64,000 nucleotides of DNA from assembly GCF_014200505.1 (NCBI RefSeq), contig NZ_JACHBX010000006.1, forward strand, positions 124,001-188,000. The letters run 5' to 3'. Origin of the DNA: Massilia aurea. Its GTDB lineage: Bacteria > Pseudomonadota > Gammaproteobacteria > Burkholderiales > Burkholderiaceae_D. The notes beneath the pieces are model-generated. The model was not told where the DNA came from, made no database searches, and saw nothing but the letters and a program-made list of their open reading frames with translations. A program made the translations under genes and the position numbers. Positions 44,915-53,022 of this stretch are shown here, piece after piece. The stretch's first letter is position 1; each line of letters begins with the position of its first letter.

Positions 44915-45511
44915 ATGAACAGCCAATTCGCAACCAATCTGTACCACGACCGCACGTTCGCGATCGACGCCGCCAAGATCCTGCCCGGCGAGTATTTTTA
45001 TACCAAAGAGAACATGCTGATCTCGACCGTGCTCGGCTCGTGCGTGTCGGCCTGCATCCGCGACCGCGTCACGGGCCTGGGTGGCATGAACCATTTCATG
45101 CTGCCCGACGGCGCGGCCGAGCCCAACAATCCGGTATCGGCCTCGATGCGCTATGGCACCTTCGCCATGGAAATACTGATCAATGATCTGCTCAAGGCCG
45201 GCGCGCGCCGTGAACACCTCGAAGCCAAGGTGTTTGGTGGCGGCGCCGTGCTGCGCGGCTTTACCGCGATGAATGTCGGCGAGCGCAATGCCGCGTTCGT
45301 GATGCAGTTCCTGAAAACCGAACGGATTCCGGTGCTGGCCGAAGACCTGAACGATATCTATCCGCGCAAGGTGTTTTTCTTCCCGCGCACGGGCAAGGTC
45401 CTGGTCAAGAAGCTGATGCAGACCCATAACGATACGCTGGCAAAGCGCGAACTCGATTACGCCAAGCGACTCAAGGTCGAACCGGTCGGCGGCGCGATCG
45501 ACCTGTTCTGA
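44915..45511 (+). CDS. cheD: Chemoreceptor glutamine deamidase CheD
   Basis: 198 residues. Catalytic pair: C43 in LGSCVSACIRD and H60 in GGMNHFMLP. CheD deamidates receptor glutamines before methylation by CheR. Its presence with CheR and CheB shows a full adaptation module. It ends 17 bases before cheB. Confidence 0.96.
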   Translation: MNSQFATNLYHDRTFAIDAAKILPGEYFYTKENMLISTVLGSCVSACIRDRVTGLGGMNHFMLPDGAAEPNNPVSASMRYGTFAMEILINDLLKAGARREHLEAKVFGGGAVLRGFTAMNVGERNAAFVMQFLKTERIPVLAEDLNDIYPRKVFFFPRTGKVLVKKLMQTHNDTLAKRELDYAKRLKVEPVGGAIDLF

Positions 45512-45528
45512 GTAACCACGGAGACACC

Positions 45529-46593
45529 ATGAAAATCAAGGTCCTGATCGTCGACGACTCGGCACTGATCCGCAGCGTGATGAGCGAGATCGTCAATTCG
45601 CAACCCGATATGGAAGTGGTGGCCACGGCGCCCGATCCCCTTGTCGCGCGCGAGCTGATCAAGAAACACAATCCCGACGTGCTGACGCTCGACGTCGAGA
45701 TGCCCAAGATGGATGGCCTCGACTTTCTCGAAAAACTGATGCGCCTGCGCCCGATGCCGGTGCTGATGGTCTCGTCGCTGACCGAGCGTGGCTCGGAAAT
45801 CACGATGCGCGCGCTGGAACTTGGCGCAGTCGACTTCGTCACCAAGCCCAAGATATCGATTCAGAGCGGCATGCGCGAGTATGCAGACATGATCGCCGAC
45901 AAGATCCGCGGCGCGGCACGGGCGCGTATCGCGCCGCGCAGCCGCACGCCCCAGGTGGCCAGCACGCAGCTGTCGGCGCTGAGGAGTCCTCTTATTTCTT
46001 CCGAAAAACTGATCATCATCGGCGCCTCAACCGGCGGCACCGAAGCGATCCGCGAATTTTTGATGCAGATGCCGTCCGATTGCCCGGGCATCCTGATTGC
46101 CCAGCACATGCCGGAAGGCTTTACCACGTCGTTCGCCAAGCGCCTCGATTCGCTGTGCAAGATCAGCGTGGTCGAGTCGGCCGGTAACGAGCGGGTGCTG
46201 CCCGGTCACGCTTACATCGCGCCCGGTCACTCGCACCTGTTGCTGGTGCGCTCTGGCGCGAATTACATGACGCGCATCGAGCAGAGTCCGCCCGTGAATC
46301 GTCACCGGCCATCGGTCGATGTATTGTTTCGCTCCGCTGCGCAGGCGGCCGGTAAAAACGCCGTTGGTGTTATCCTGACCGGGATGGGCAAGGACGGCGC
46401 GGCGGGCATGCTCGAGATGCGCGAAGCCGGCGCCCACAACTTCGCGCAGGACGAAGCGAGCTGTGTCGTATTCGGTATGCCGCGTGAAGCGATTGCCATC
46501 GGCGCAGCCCACGAAGTCGGTCCATTGCAGGCTTTACCGCGCCTCGTACTCGACCATCTGGCCGCCCAAGGCAGCCGGGCGTTGCGTGTTTGA
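45529..46593 (+). CDS. cheB: Chemotaxis methylesterase/deamidase CheB
   Basis: 354 residues. N-terminal receiver with D55 in LTLDVEMPKMDG, then a linker, then the methylesterase with the serine in GASTGGTEAI, histidine in AQHMPEGF and aspartate in GMGKDGAAGM. It removes methyl groups from receptors when phosphorylated by CheA. It is the last gene before a 129-base gap, so the second cheY probably has its own promoter. Confidence 0.97.
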   Translation: MKIKVLIVDDSALIRSVMSEIVNSQPDMEVVATAPDPLVARELIKKHNPDVLTLDVEMPKMDGLDFLEKLMRLRPMPVLMVSSLTERGSEITMRALELGAVDFVTKPKISIQSGMREYADMIADKIRGAARARIAPRSRTPQVASTQLSALRSPLISSEKLIIIGASTGGTEAIREFLMQMPSDCPGILIAQHMPEGFTTSFAKRLDSLCKISVVESAGNERVLPGHAYIAPGHSHLLLVRSGANYMTRIEQSPPVNRHRPSVDVLFRSAAQAAGKNAVGVILTGMGKDGAAGMLEMREAGAHNFAQDEASCVVFGMPREAIAIGAAHEVGPLQALPRLVLDHLAAQGSRALRV

Positions 46594-46623
46594 ACTGAAT
46601 TCATCATCCTTCCATGCTTTGTG

Positions 46624-46638
46624 GGCGATTTTATCGCC
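46624..46638. terminator. Weak hairpin after cheB
   Basis: GGCGAT and ATCGCC pair around TTT, 31 bases beyond the cheB stop, in the only gap longer than 100 bases within the che block. No U-tract follows. It may partly separate the cheA-cheB and cheY-cheZ transcripts. Confidence 0.35.
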
Positions 46639-46722
46639 GCAGAGCAACAAAAATGCTATTCTTGCGTCTGTAAAAGTAGCTTACCCAACAAACCAAATTA
46701 GTAGATTCAAACGGAGTAATTC

Positions 46723-47121
46723 ATGGCTGATCCAAAGATGCGTTTTCTGGTTGTTGACGATTTCTCGACGATGCGCCGCATCGTCCGGAATCTGTTGAAA
46801 GAACTGGGTTATGCCAACGTCGACGAAGCAGAAGATGGCGTCATGGCGCTGGCAAAACTGCGCAGTGAATCGTTCGACTTCGTCGTGTCGGACTGGAATA
46901 TGCCGAACATGGACGGCCTGACGATGCTGCAGCACATTCGCGCCGACCCAGCACTGGCCAAGCTGCCAGTGCTGATGGTGACGGCCGAAGCGAAGAAGGA
47001 AAACATCATCGCTGCAGCACAGGCAGGCGCCAGCGGCTATGTCGTCAAGCCATTCACGGCGGCGACGCTGGACGAAAAGCTCAACAAGATTTTCGAGAAA
47101 CTGGACAAAGCCGGAGCCTGA
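46723..47121 (+). CDS. cheY: Chemotaxis response regulator CheY (second copy)
   Basis: 132 residues. Phospho-acceptor D57, at the same number as in E. coli CheY (VVSDWNMPNMDG); acidic pair D12/D13; the lysine is in VVKPFTA. It has the E. coli type MADPKMRFLVVDDFSTMRRIV opening and sits directly upstream of cheZ, so it is the likely motor-binding CheY. The gap to cheZ is one base after the stop codon. Confidence 0.96.
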   Translation: MADPKMRFLVVDDFSTMRRIVRNLLKELGYANVDEAEDGVMALAKLRSESFDFVVSDWNMPNMDGLTMLQHIRADPALAKLPVLMVTAEAKKENIIAAAQAGASGYVVKPFTAATLDEKLNKIFEKLDKAGA

Positions 47122-47122
47122 A

Positions 47123-47773
47123 ATGGTTGAGCAGAACACCGCGCCGGTTGCCGGCGCGTCGTCGCACGATGAGGTGCTGAGCCGGGTCGGTCACATGACC
47201 CGCGCGCTGCACGAGAATCTGCGCGGCCTGGGCCTCGACAAGCTGATCGAGAAGGCCGCCAGCGACATCCCCGATGCGCGCGACCGGCTTGACTACGTGG
47301 CGCATCTGTCCGAGCAGGCGGCCAAGAAGGTGCTGGACGCCACCGACGCGGCCGGTCCGCTGCAGGATGCCATCGAAACGCGTTCGACCGACCTCAAGGC
47401 AGGTTGGCAGGCGCTGCTCGATGCGCCTGCAAGTGAGGCAACTGATGCGCAGTGGCGCGCCATGGCGCAGCGGACGATTGCCGGCCTGGACGAGTCGCGT
47501 GCTGGAGCGGTTGCCACCCGCAGCGAGCTGATGAGCATCATGATGGCCCAGGACTTCCAGGATCTCACGGGCCAGGTCATCGGTCGCATCACGAGCATTG
47601 CCCAGAACCTCGAAAAGCAGCTGGTCCAGGTCCTGATCGATTTCGCACCAAGCGAGATCAAGCGCGAACTGGACAATGGCCTGATGAACGGTCCGCAAAT
47701 CAAGCCGACCGGCACCGAAGTCGTGGCAAACCAGGGGCAGGTCGACGACCTGCTCGACAGTCTCGGGTTTTGA
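47123..47773 (+). CDS. cheZ: CheY-P phosphatase CheZ
   Basis: 216 residues from ATG 47123, just after the cheY stop; the frame is open upstream but overlaps cheY. Catalytic D147 and Q151 lie in MMAQDFQDLTGQVI. The C-terminal helix that docks on CheY is present as QVDDLLDSLGF. It speeds up loss of phosphate from CheY. It and the preceding cheY form a natural pair. Confidence 0.96.
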   Translation: MVEQNTAPVAGASSHDEVLSRVGHMTRALHENLRGLGLDKLIEKAASDIPDARDRLDYVAHLSEQAAKKVLDATDAAGPLQDAIETRSTDLKAGWQALLDAPASEATDAQWRAMAQRTIAGLDESRAGAVATRSELMSIMMAQDFQDLTGQVIGRITSIAQNLEKQLVQVLIDFAPSEIKRELDNGLMNGPQIKPTGTEVVANQGQVDDLLDSLGF

Positions 47774-47805
47774 GCTTGCGCCGAGCAATTTGAAACGGCG
47801 CCTCC

Positions 47806-49020
47806 ATGCATCGCACCAACTTCATTGTCCGTGAACCGCTGCTCGATCCCCGGCAGCGCGTTCTCGGTTACGAGCTGTCGTGGCAACAGCACGACGGCCG
47901 TGTCCCCACCGGCCTCGATCTCGAGGGGCTGGTCGGCTTTGTCGCCGAGCACGTCAACCATGTCGACCAGGGTTGGCTGCTGCGCGACAAGATCCTGTTC
48001 CTGGACGCCGTGCCGGCCATGCTGTCGACCGATGCGCTCCATGCGCTGCCACCCGAACACACCGTCCTTGCCTTCGATATCCGCCAGTTGACCGACGTCG
48101 ACGTGCGCTCGGCCGTGCAAGCGGTGCGCGCCGGTGGCGTGGGCGTGGCCATCCGCGGCTGCGACCTCACGCTGCTGGGGCGCAACCTGGCGCCGTACGC
48201 CTCCTACGTCGAAGTGCGCTTTACCGGGGTCGACGTGGCCGATCAGGCCCGCACCTATGCGAGCGCCAAGCATTCGTCGCTGCGCATGGTGGGGCGGCCA
48301 GTGGGCACGTGGGCCGATTTCGACGCCTGCGCCGCGCTCGGGCTCGACGCCTTTGTCGGCAAGCTGCACCTGACCCCACGGCCCGGCAATCCCGTCAAGG
48401 GCATGAACCCGAGCCAGCAAATCATCCTGCAACTGATGCAGATGGTGCAGGCCAATGACGACGTAGGGCGCCTCGAAAGCGTGCTCAAACGCGATCCGGC
48501 GCTGACCTACAAGCTGCTGCGTTACATCAATACCGCTGGCTTTGGGGCAGGGCGCGAAGTTCAGTCACTGCGCCAGGCCATCTCGCTGCTCGGCTACGCG
48601 CCGCTGTACCGCTGGCTGGTGCTGCTGCTGGCCACGGCCAGTGCCAGCGGCTACTCGCCGGTGCTGATGGAAACGGCCGTCGTACGCGGTCGCCTGGCCG
48701 AACTGCTGGGGCAAAAAGCCCTGGGCCGGGGCGCTGGCGAACACCTGTTCGTCGCCGGCATGTTTTCGCTGCTGGACCGTCTGCTGGGCTTGTCGATGCA
48801 GGAAGTGCTCGATGCGATTCAATTGCCCGACGAAGTCGTCAAGGCATTGACGAAGCGCGAAGGCAGTTACGGGCCGTATCTCGCGCTGGCCGAAGCCTGC
48901 GAGCTCAATTCGAATCTGGTGGCATCATTGGCGGCGACGCTGGGGCTGAGTCCGTCTGACGTCAATGAGGCGCATCTGTCGGCGCTGGCGTGGGCGCAGA
49001 GCGTGGGGCTGGACGGCTAG
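47806..49020 (+). CDS. Degenerate EAL plus HDOD domain signalling protein
   Basis: 404 residues. The N-terminal ~195 residues align with an EAL fold (REPLLDPRQRVLGYELSW), but the EAL triad reads ELS and the metal-binding acidic residues (NxxE, DD, QG) are not found, so it should not cleave c-di-GMP. The C-terminal half is an HDOD domain (DDVGRLESVLKRDPALTYKLLRYIN, HLFVAGMFSLLDRLLG). YuxH-like proteins with this layout act as signalling scaffolds. It is the next gene after cheZ (32 bases), so likely in the same transcript. Confidence 0.9.
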   Translation: MHRTNFIVREPLLDPRQRVLGYELSWQQHDGRVPTGLDLEGLVGFVAEHVNHVDQGWLLRDKILFLDAVPAMLSTDALHALPPEHTVLAFDIRQLTDVDVRSAVQAVRAGGVGVAIRGCDLTLLGRNLAPYASYVEVRFTGVDVADQARTYASAKHSSLRMVGRPVGTWADFDACAALGLDAFVGKLHLTPRPGNPVKGMNPSQQIILQLMQMVQANDDVGRLESVLKRDPALTYKLLRYINTAGFGAGREVQSLRQAISLLGYAPLYRWLVLLLATASASGYSPVLMETAVVRGRLAELLGQKALGRGAGEHLFVAGMFSLLDRLLGLSMQEVLDAIQLPDEVVKALTKREGSYGPYLALAEACELNSNLVASLAATLGLSPSDVNEAHLSALAWAQSVGLDG

Positions 49021-49079
49021 TCTGTCGCCTCCTGTGCATACGTGGCGGCGTGCGTTTGGCGGCTCTGCTAGCATGCCGG

Positions 49080-49466
49080 ATGAAAAATATTCTCCTGGTC
49101 GACGATCTGGGCATCGATGTCATGCTGACGCGATTGGCCCTGCAAGAGTTCGCATTCGACCACCAGCTGGTCGTGGCGAGCGATGGCGCAGAAGCCTTCG
49201 AGATGATCCGCGAGCAGCGCTTCGATCTACTGCTCCTGGACATCAAGATGCCGCAGGTCGACGGGTTCGAGCTGCTGGCGCGCCTGCGCGCTGAGGCGCT
49301 GGCCGGGATGCCCGTCATCGTCGTGTCGGGCTCCGGCCTCGCGGCCGACCGTGAGCGCGCCCAGGCGCTGGGTGTCGACGACTATGTGCAGAAAGCCGTC
49401 GATTACACCGGCTTCAAGCGGGAGTTGAAAGCAGCGCTGGTGCGCCAGGGCTGCCCGGCGGGCTGA
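49080..49466 (+). CDS. Single-domain response regulator, Rcp1-like
   Basis: 128 residues from ATG 49080; the frame runs back into the HDOD gene but KNILLVDDLGIDVMLTRLAL is the usual start. Phospho-acceptor Asp lies in LLLLDIKMPQVDG. The lysine position reads VQKAVDYTGF. The spaced first loop (DDLGIDVMLTR) resembles Rcp1/phytochrome-type regulators rather than CheY. No kinase is adjacent; it ends 23 bases before the convergent panC. Confidence 0.87.
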   Translation: MKNILLVDDLGIDVMLTRLALQEFAFDHQLVVASDGAEAFEMIREQRFDLLLLDIKMPQVDGFELLARLRAEALAGMPVIVVSGSGLAADRERAQALGVDDYVQKAVDYTGFKRELKAALVRQGCPAG

Positions 49467-49489
49467 GGCCCGCGGCGCGGCCCAAACAA

Positions 49490-50329
49490 TCAGATTTCCA
49501 GATTGTCGATCAGGCGCGTGTTGCCCAGCTTGGCTGCGGCAAGCACGACCAGCGGCTCGCCATTCGTCAGGTCGGCCGCGTCCGGCGCCTGCAGGTCGCC
49601 GCGCTTGCGCACCGAGATATAGTCTGGCTTCCAGCCACGCTCGGCCAGCGCCGCCATTGCGCGCGCTTCGACTTGCGCGATATCGCGCTCGCCACCACGC
49701 ACGCTGTCGGCCACTGCATTCAGGTTCTGGTACAGGGTCGGCGCTTCAGCCCGCTCGGTCGCCGACAGATACCCATTGCGCGACGACAGCGCCAGACCAT
49801 CTTCGGCGCGGTAGGTTTCGGCGCCGATGATCTGGGTTGGCATGGCGAACTGGCGCGCCATATTCCGCACGATCATCAGCTGCTGATAATCCTTCTTGCC
49901 GAACACCGCCACGCGCGGCTGCACGCACGAGAACAGCTTGGTGACCACGGTGCAGACGCCTTCAAAGAAGCCGGGGCGGAATTCGCCTTCCAGCGTGCTG
50001 CCCAGGCCGTCAGGCGGGCGCACACGGTACTCTTGTGGCTCCGGGTACAGATCCTTCTCGGTCGGCGCGAACAGCACGTAGACGCCTTCTTTTTCCAGCT
50101 TGGCCACGTCTTCGTGGAATGTGCGCGGGTATTTGTCGAAGTCTTCGTTGGGGCCGAATTGCAGGCGGTTGACGAAGATCGACGCGACGACCGGGTCGCC
50201 ATGGCGGCGCGCCAGGCGCATCAGCGACAGGTGGCCTTCGTGCAGATTGCCCATCGTCGGCACGAATGCCGTGCGCAGTTGGCCGCTGAGCTGGTCGCGC
50301 AGTTCGTCGATGGAAGAGATGATTTTCAT
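49490..50329 (-). CDS. panC: Pantothenate synthetase (pantoate--beta-alanine ligase)
   Basis: 279 residues. It joins pantoate and beta-alanine with ATP in coenzyme A synthesis. Motifs: FVPTMGNLHEGHLSLMRLAR (HIGH-like HEGH), FGKKDYQQLMIVR and a late SSRNGYLS (KMSKS-like). 27 bases downstream of scpA on the same strand. Confidence 0.97.
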   Translation of the reverse strand: MKIISSIDELRDQLSGQLRTAFVPTMGNLHEGHLSLMRLARRHGDPVVASIFVNRLQFGPNEDFDKYPRTFHEDVAKLEKEGVYVLFAPTEKDLYPEPQEYRVRPPDGLGSTLEGEFRPGFFEGVCTVVTKLFSCVQPRVAVFGKKDYQQLMIVRNMARQFAMPTQIIGAETYRAEDGLALSSRNGYLSATERAEAPTLYQNLNAVADSVRGGERDIAQVEARAMAALAERGWKPDYISVRKRGDLQAPDAADLTNGEPLVVLAAAKLGNTRLIDNLEI

Positions 50330-50356
50330 GATGGATCGGGTCAGGAGAAGCCGGCG

Positions 50357-51214
50357 TTATGCCGGCGAATAGGCCAGTCGCACGTAGATCGGTGCAAACG
50401 GTTCGGCCTGGGTAATTTCAATCAGGGTTTCTTTGGCAAGTTCGAGCATCGCGACGAAGTGCACGACGACAATCGGCACCGTGTGCTGGCCCGCGAACAG
50501 GTCGCCGAATTCGACGAAGCGCTGCGATTGCAGCGTGCGCAGGATGGCCGACATGTGCTCGCGCACCGACAGTTCCTGGCGCCCGATCCGGTGATGCTGG
50601 GTCAGCTTGGCGCGGCGCAATACATCGAGCCAGGCGCGCTGCAAATCCCACGGATCGACATCGGGCAGCGGCTGGACCAGGCCCTGTTCGACAAACAGCT
50701 CGGGCCGGACAAAGTCGCGGCCTTCCTGCGGTACATTGCCTAGCGCGACGGCGGCGGTCTTGATCTGCTCATAGTCCAGCAGGCGCCGCACCAGCTCGGC
50801 GCGCGGGTCGCCTGCATCTTCGATCAAGTCGTCCTGGCGCTTGGGCAGCAACATGCGCGACTTGATTTCGATTAGCATTGCCGCCATCAGCAGGTATTCC
50901 GCAGCGAGCTCGAGATTGCTTTTGCGGATCTGCTCGACATAGACGAGGTATTGCAGGGTGACCTGCGCCATCGGGATGTCGAGAATATTGAAGTTTTGCC
51001 GGCGGATCAGGTACAGCAACAGATCGAGCGGTCCTTCAAATGCGTCGAGAAAGATCTCGAGCGCATCGGGCGGGATATACAAGTCATTCGGCAAGCGCGT
51101 GAGCGGTTCGCCGTACAGGCGTGCCAGGGTGGCGTCGGCCGGCGCAGGATGCGGTGTTTCCATGGCGGGCTGGACAGGCACCTGGTGTCCGTCAGCCGCC
51201 CCGTCGGGCATCAT
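50357..51214 (-). CDS. scpA: Segregation and condensation protein ScpA
   Basis: 285 residues from ATG 51214, which follows GAGGA. A kleisin that joins SMC with ScpB for chromosome segregation. The N-terminal part is Pro/Ala-rich; the kleisin core begins at AFEGPLDLLLYLIRRQNFN, with AAEYLLMAAMLIEIKSRMLLP following. scpB is not adjacent. It lies between DUF3460 and panC, a common order in betaproteobacteria. Confidence 0.95.
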   Translation of the reverse strand: MMPDGAADGHQVPVQPAMETPHPAPADATLARLYGEPLTRLPNDLYIPPDALEIFLDAFEGPLDLLLYLIRRQNFNILDIPMAQVTLQYLVYVEQIRKSNLELAAEYLLMAAMLIEIKSRMLLPKRQDDLIEDAGDPRAELVRRLLDYEQIKTAAVALGNVPQEGRDFVRPELFVEQGLVQPLPDVDPWDLQRAWLDVLRRAKLTQHHRIGRQELSVREHMSAILRTLQSQRFVEFGDLFAGQHTVPIVVVHFVAMLELAKETLIEITQAEPFAPIYVRLAYSPA

Positions 51215-51228
51215 GCGCGCGTCCGTCC

Positions 51229-51438
51229 TCAGACCTTGTTCTGGTACGGATAAGCTCGCTGACGCAGGCGCGACTCTTCAGTGCGTGCCTGTTCGTCGAG
51301 CGAGACTGGGGCCTTGTCCCACAGCAGCGCGCGACCGGCCACCTGGCCGGCATCCATCTCTGGATGCTGTTTCTTCAGTTCCGAGATGAACTTGGTGTGC
51401 TCGGATTCGTAGTTCACGTGTTTTTTCGAGAAGATCAT
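51229..51438 (-). CDS. DUF3460 small protein
   Basis: 69 residues from ATG 51438; 14 extra codons upstream are in frame but lack support. The sequence MIFSKKHVNYESEHTKFI, then LKKQHPEMDAGQVAGRALLWDK, is the DUF3460 signature found in betaproteobacteria, usually directly before scpA. Charged and probably helical. Function unknown. 14 bases upstream of scpA. Confidence 0.9.
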   Translation of the reverse strand: MIFSKKHVNYESEHTKFISELKKQHPEMDAGQVAGRALLWDKAPVSLDEQARTEESRLRQRAYPYQNKV

Positions 51439-51540
51439 GATTGGCTTCGTGGATGCAATGGAACAGCGGCTTGACGACAATGGCAGTGGGGCAGATTCCT
51501 GTGCCCCGCGCCAGTCGCGTCAAGTATGACGATGTTGCGC

Positions 51541-52857
51541 TTACTTGTGCAGCGCGTTCAGCTGGCGCGCGATGATGTCGTGGTTCAGCCACACCACCGG
51601 GGCAATCTTTTCCGACGCGCCATGGAACATCAGCGGGCCGGCGCCTTCCAGCACCAGGCTCGACAGGTGATCGGTGATCAGCGCTTTCTTGTCCTTGTGC
51701 AGGGCCGTGATCGCTTCCGAGGTGCCAATCATCACATCGGCCAGGGCCGGCGTGTTGTCCATCGGCCAGGCCTCGAAATTGCGGAACTCGGCGCTGGTGG
51801 CGTCGTTGTTGTAGCCCTCGATGGTGTCCAGCAGTTGCTGCAGCGACGTGCCTTCGCCCAGCAAGTCTTCGCAGATGCGCCATTGCTCATCAGCCCAGGC
51901 GCCGCCGCCTTCGCGCTTGAGCGCGACCAGCAACGGGAACAGCGACAGTTCCACGCCGACAAAGATGTCCGACGAATTCGTGCGGATTTCAGGGCAGTTG
52001 AACACGGTGGCAGTGATGCCGTTCTTCCACGCTGCTTCGGCCACCGACTCCAGGCGCATCTTGGCGTAGCCCTGCGTGTAGTTGGTGTAGGTCTGCCAGT
52101 GGTACTTGCCGCCGATCAGGATCTCGGTGCCATGGTAGCCATAGGCCGTGTAGCGCACTTCGCCGCCGCCTTGAGTGACGCGGTCGCGAATGGTGGCCGA
52201 CGCGTCGATCAGGTACTTGAGCGTGTTGGCCGAGACTTCGTCGAAGTTCATCAAAATCAATTTGCCCAGATCGCTCTCGAGCAGGGCGCGTGAGGACATG
52301 AAGCGCTCGCCGCGGCCTTTGTAGATGCGATTGGCAATGGCCAGGAAGGCCTTGATCTTCGGGATGCCGCCGGCCATCGTGTGCGCGAAGAACACATTCG
52401 CGCCCTGTGGCACCAGCTTGTCGATCTCCTGCATGACCTGCGCGGCCGAGGTCGTGAAGCGGCGCACGCCGGCTTCGCGGCAACGCTCGATGTGCGCCCA
52501 GTCCAGCGTTTCTTCTTGCCAGGTTTTGAGCGTGATCCCGGACAGCATTTCGGTCGGGTTCTTTTCGCCCTCCGGAGCATCCATATCGAAGCCGGCCATC
52601 AGCGGCACATTGATGATGCGGCCGCCCAGTTTTTCTTCGGCTTCGGCCAGTTCAGCCGCGTCCAGCGGGCGCAGTGCGCCGGTCTCGTCGCGGCGGCCCA
52701 CGGTGATGCCGACGATCGTCATGCCGGCGGCGCGCGCTTCGTCGATCAGGCCATTCACGTAGCCGCGGCCGAACAGTTCACCGAACAGGACGAACACGTC
52801 GCCTTTGCGGAACACGTTGGCGGTCGGAATATGGCGCAGGGGAGTCAAATCGGTCAT
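51541..52857 (-). CDS. FabMG-like enoyl-ACP reductase family protein (assignment tentative)
   Basis: 438 residues, soluble. The N-terminal part has a dinucleotide-binding-like glycine loop (VLFGELFGRGYVNGL near 24-38) and IVGITVGRRDETG, and the middle is rich in conserved-looking aromatic blocks (FFAHTMAGGIPK, YTAYGYHGTEILIGG, YTNYTQGYAKMRLE). I recall this long protein being labelled enoyl-ACP reductase FabMG in related genomes; FabI-type reductases are about 260 residues, so this would be an unusual form. If right, it reduces enoyl-ACP in fatty-acid synthesis. Not operonic with DUF3460 by spacing (102 bases). Biochemical identity is not shown by sequence. Confidence 0.6.
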   Translation of the reverse strand: MTDLTPLRHIPTANVFRKGDVFVLFGELFGRGYVNGLIDEARAAGMTIVGITVGRRDETGALRPLDAAELAEAEEKLGGRIINVPLMAGFDMDAPEGEKNPTEMLSGITLKTWQEETLDWAHIERCREAGVRRFTTSAAQVMQEIDKLVPQGANVFFAHTMAGGIPKIKAFLAIANRIYKGRGERFMSSRALLESDLGKLILMNFDEVSANTLKYLIDASATIRDRVTQGGGEVRYTAYGYHGTEILIGGKYHWQTYTNYTQGYAKMRLESVAEAAWKNGITATVFNCPEIRTNSSDIFVGVELSLFPLLVALKREGGGAWADEQWRICEDLLGEGTSLQQLLDTIEGYNNDATSAEFRNFEAWPMDNTPALADVMIGTSEAITALHKDKKALITDHLSSLVLEGAGPLMFHGASEKIAPVVWLNHDIIARQLNALHK

Positions 52858-53022
52858 GGTTCTTGGCTACCTATCAAAAGAGTTTGTAGGGCGTCTTGTC
52901 ATAGTTTAAACATGGCATTGTACACCCGGTACTAGCCCCGGAATTCGCGACCCGGGGCCGTCCGGCGACTGCCTGGCGGCCACATCATCGTGGCATGCCA
53001 GACCAGGCGCCGGCGTGAAGCA

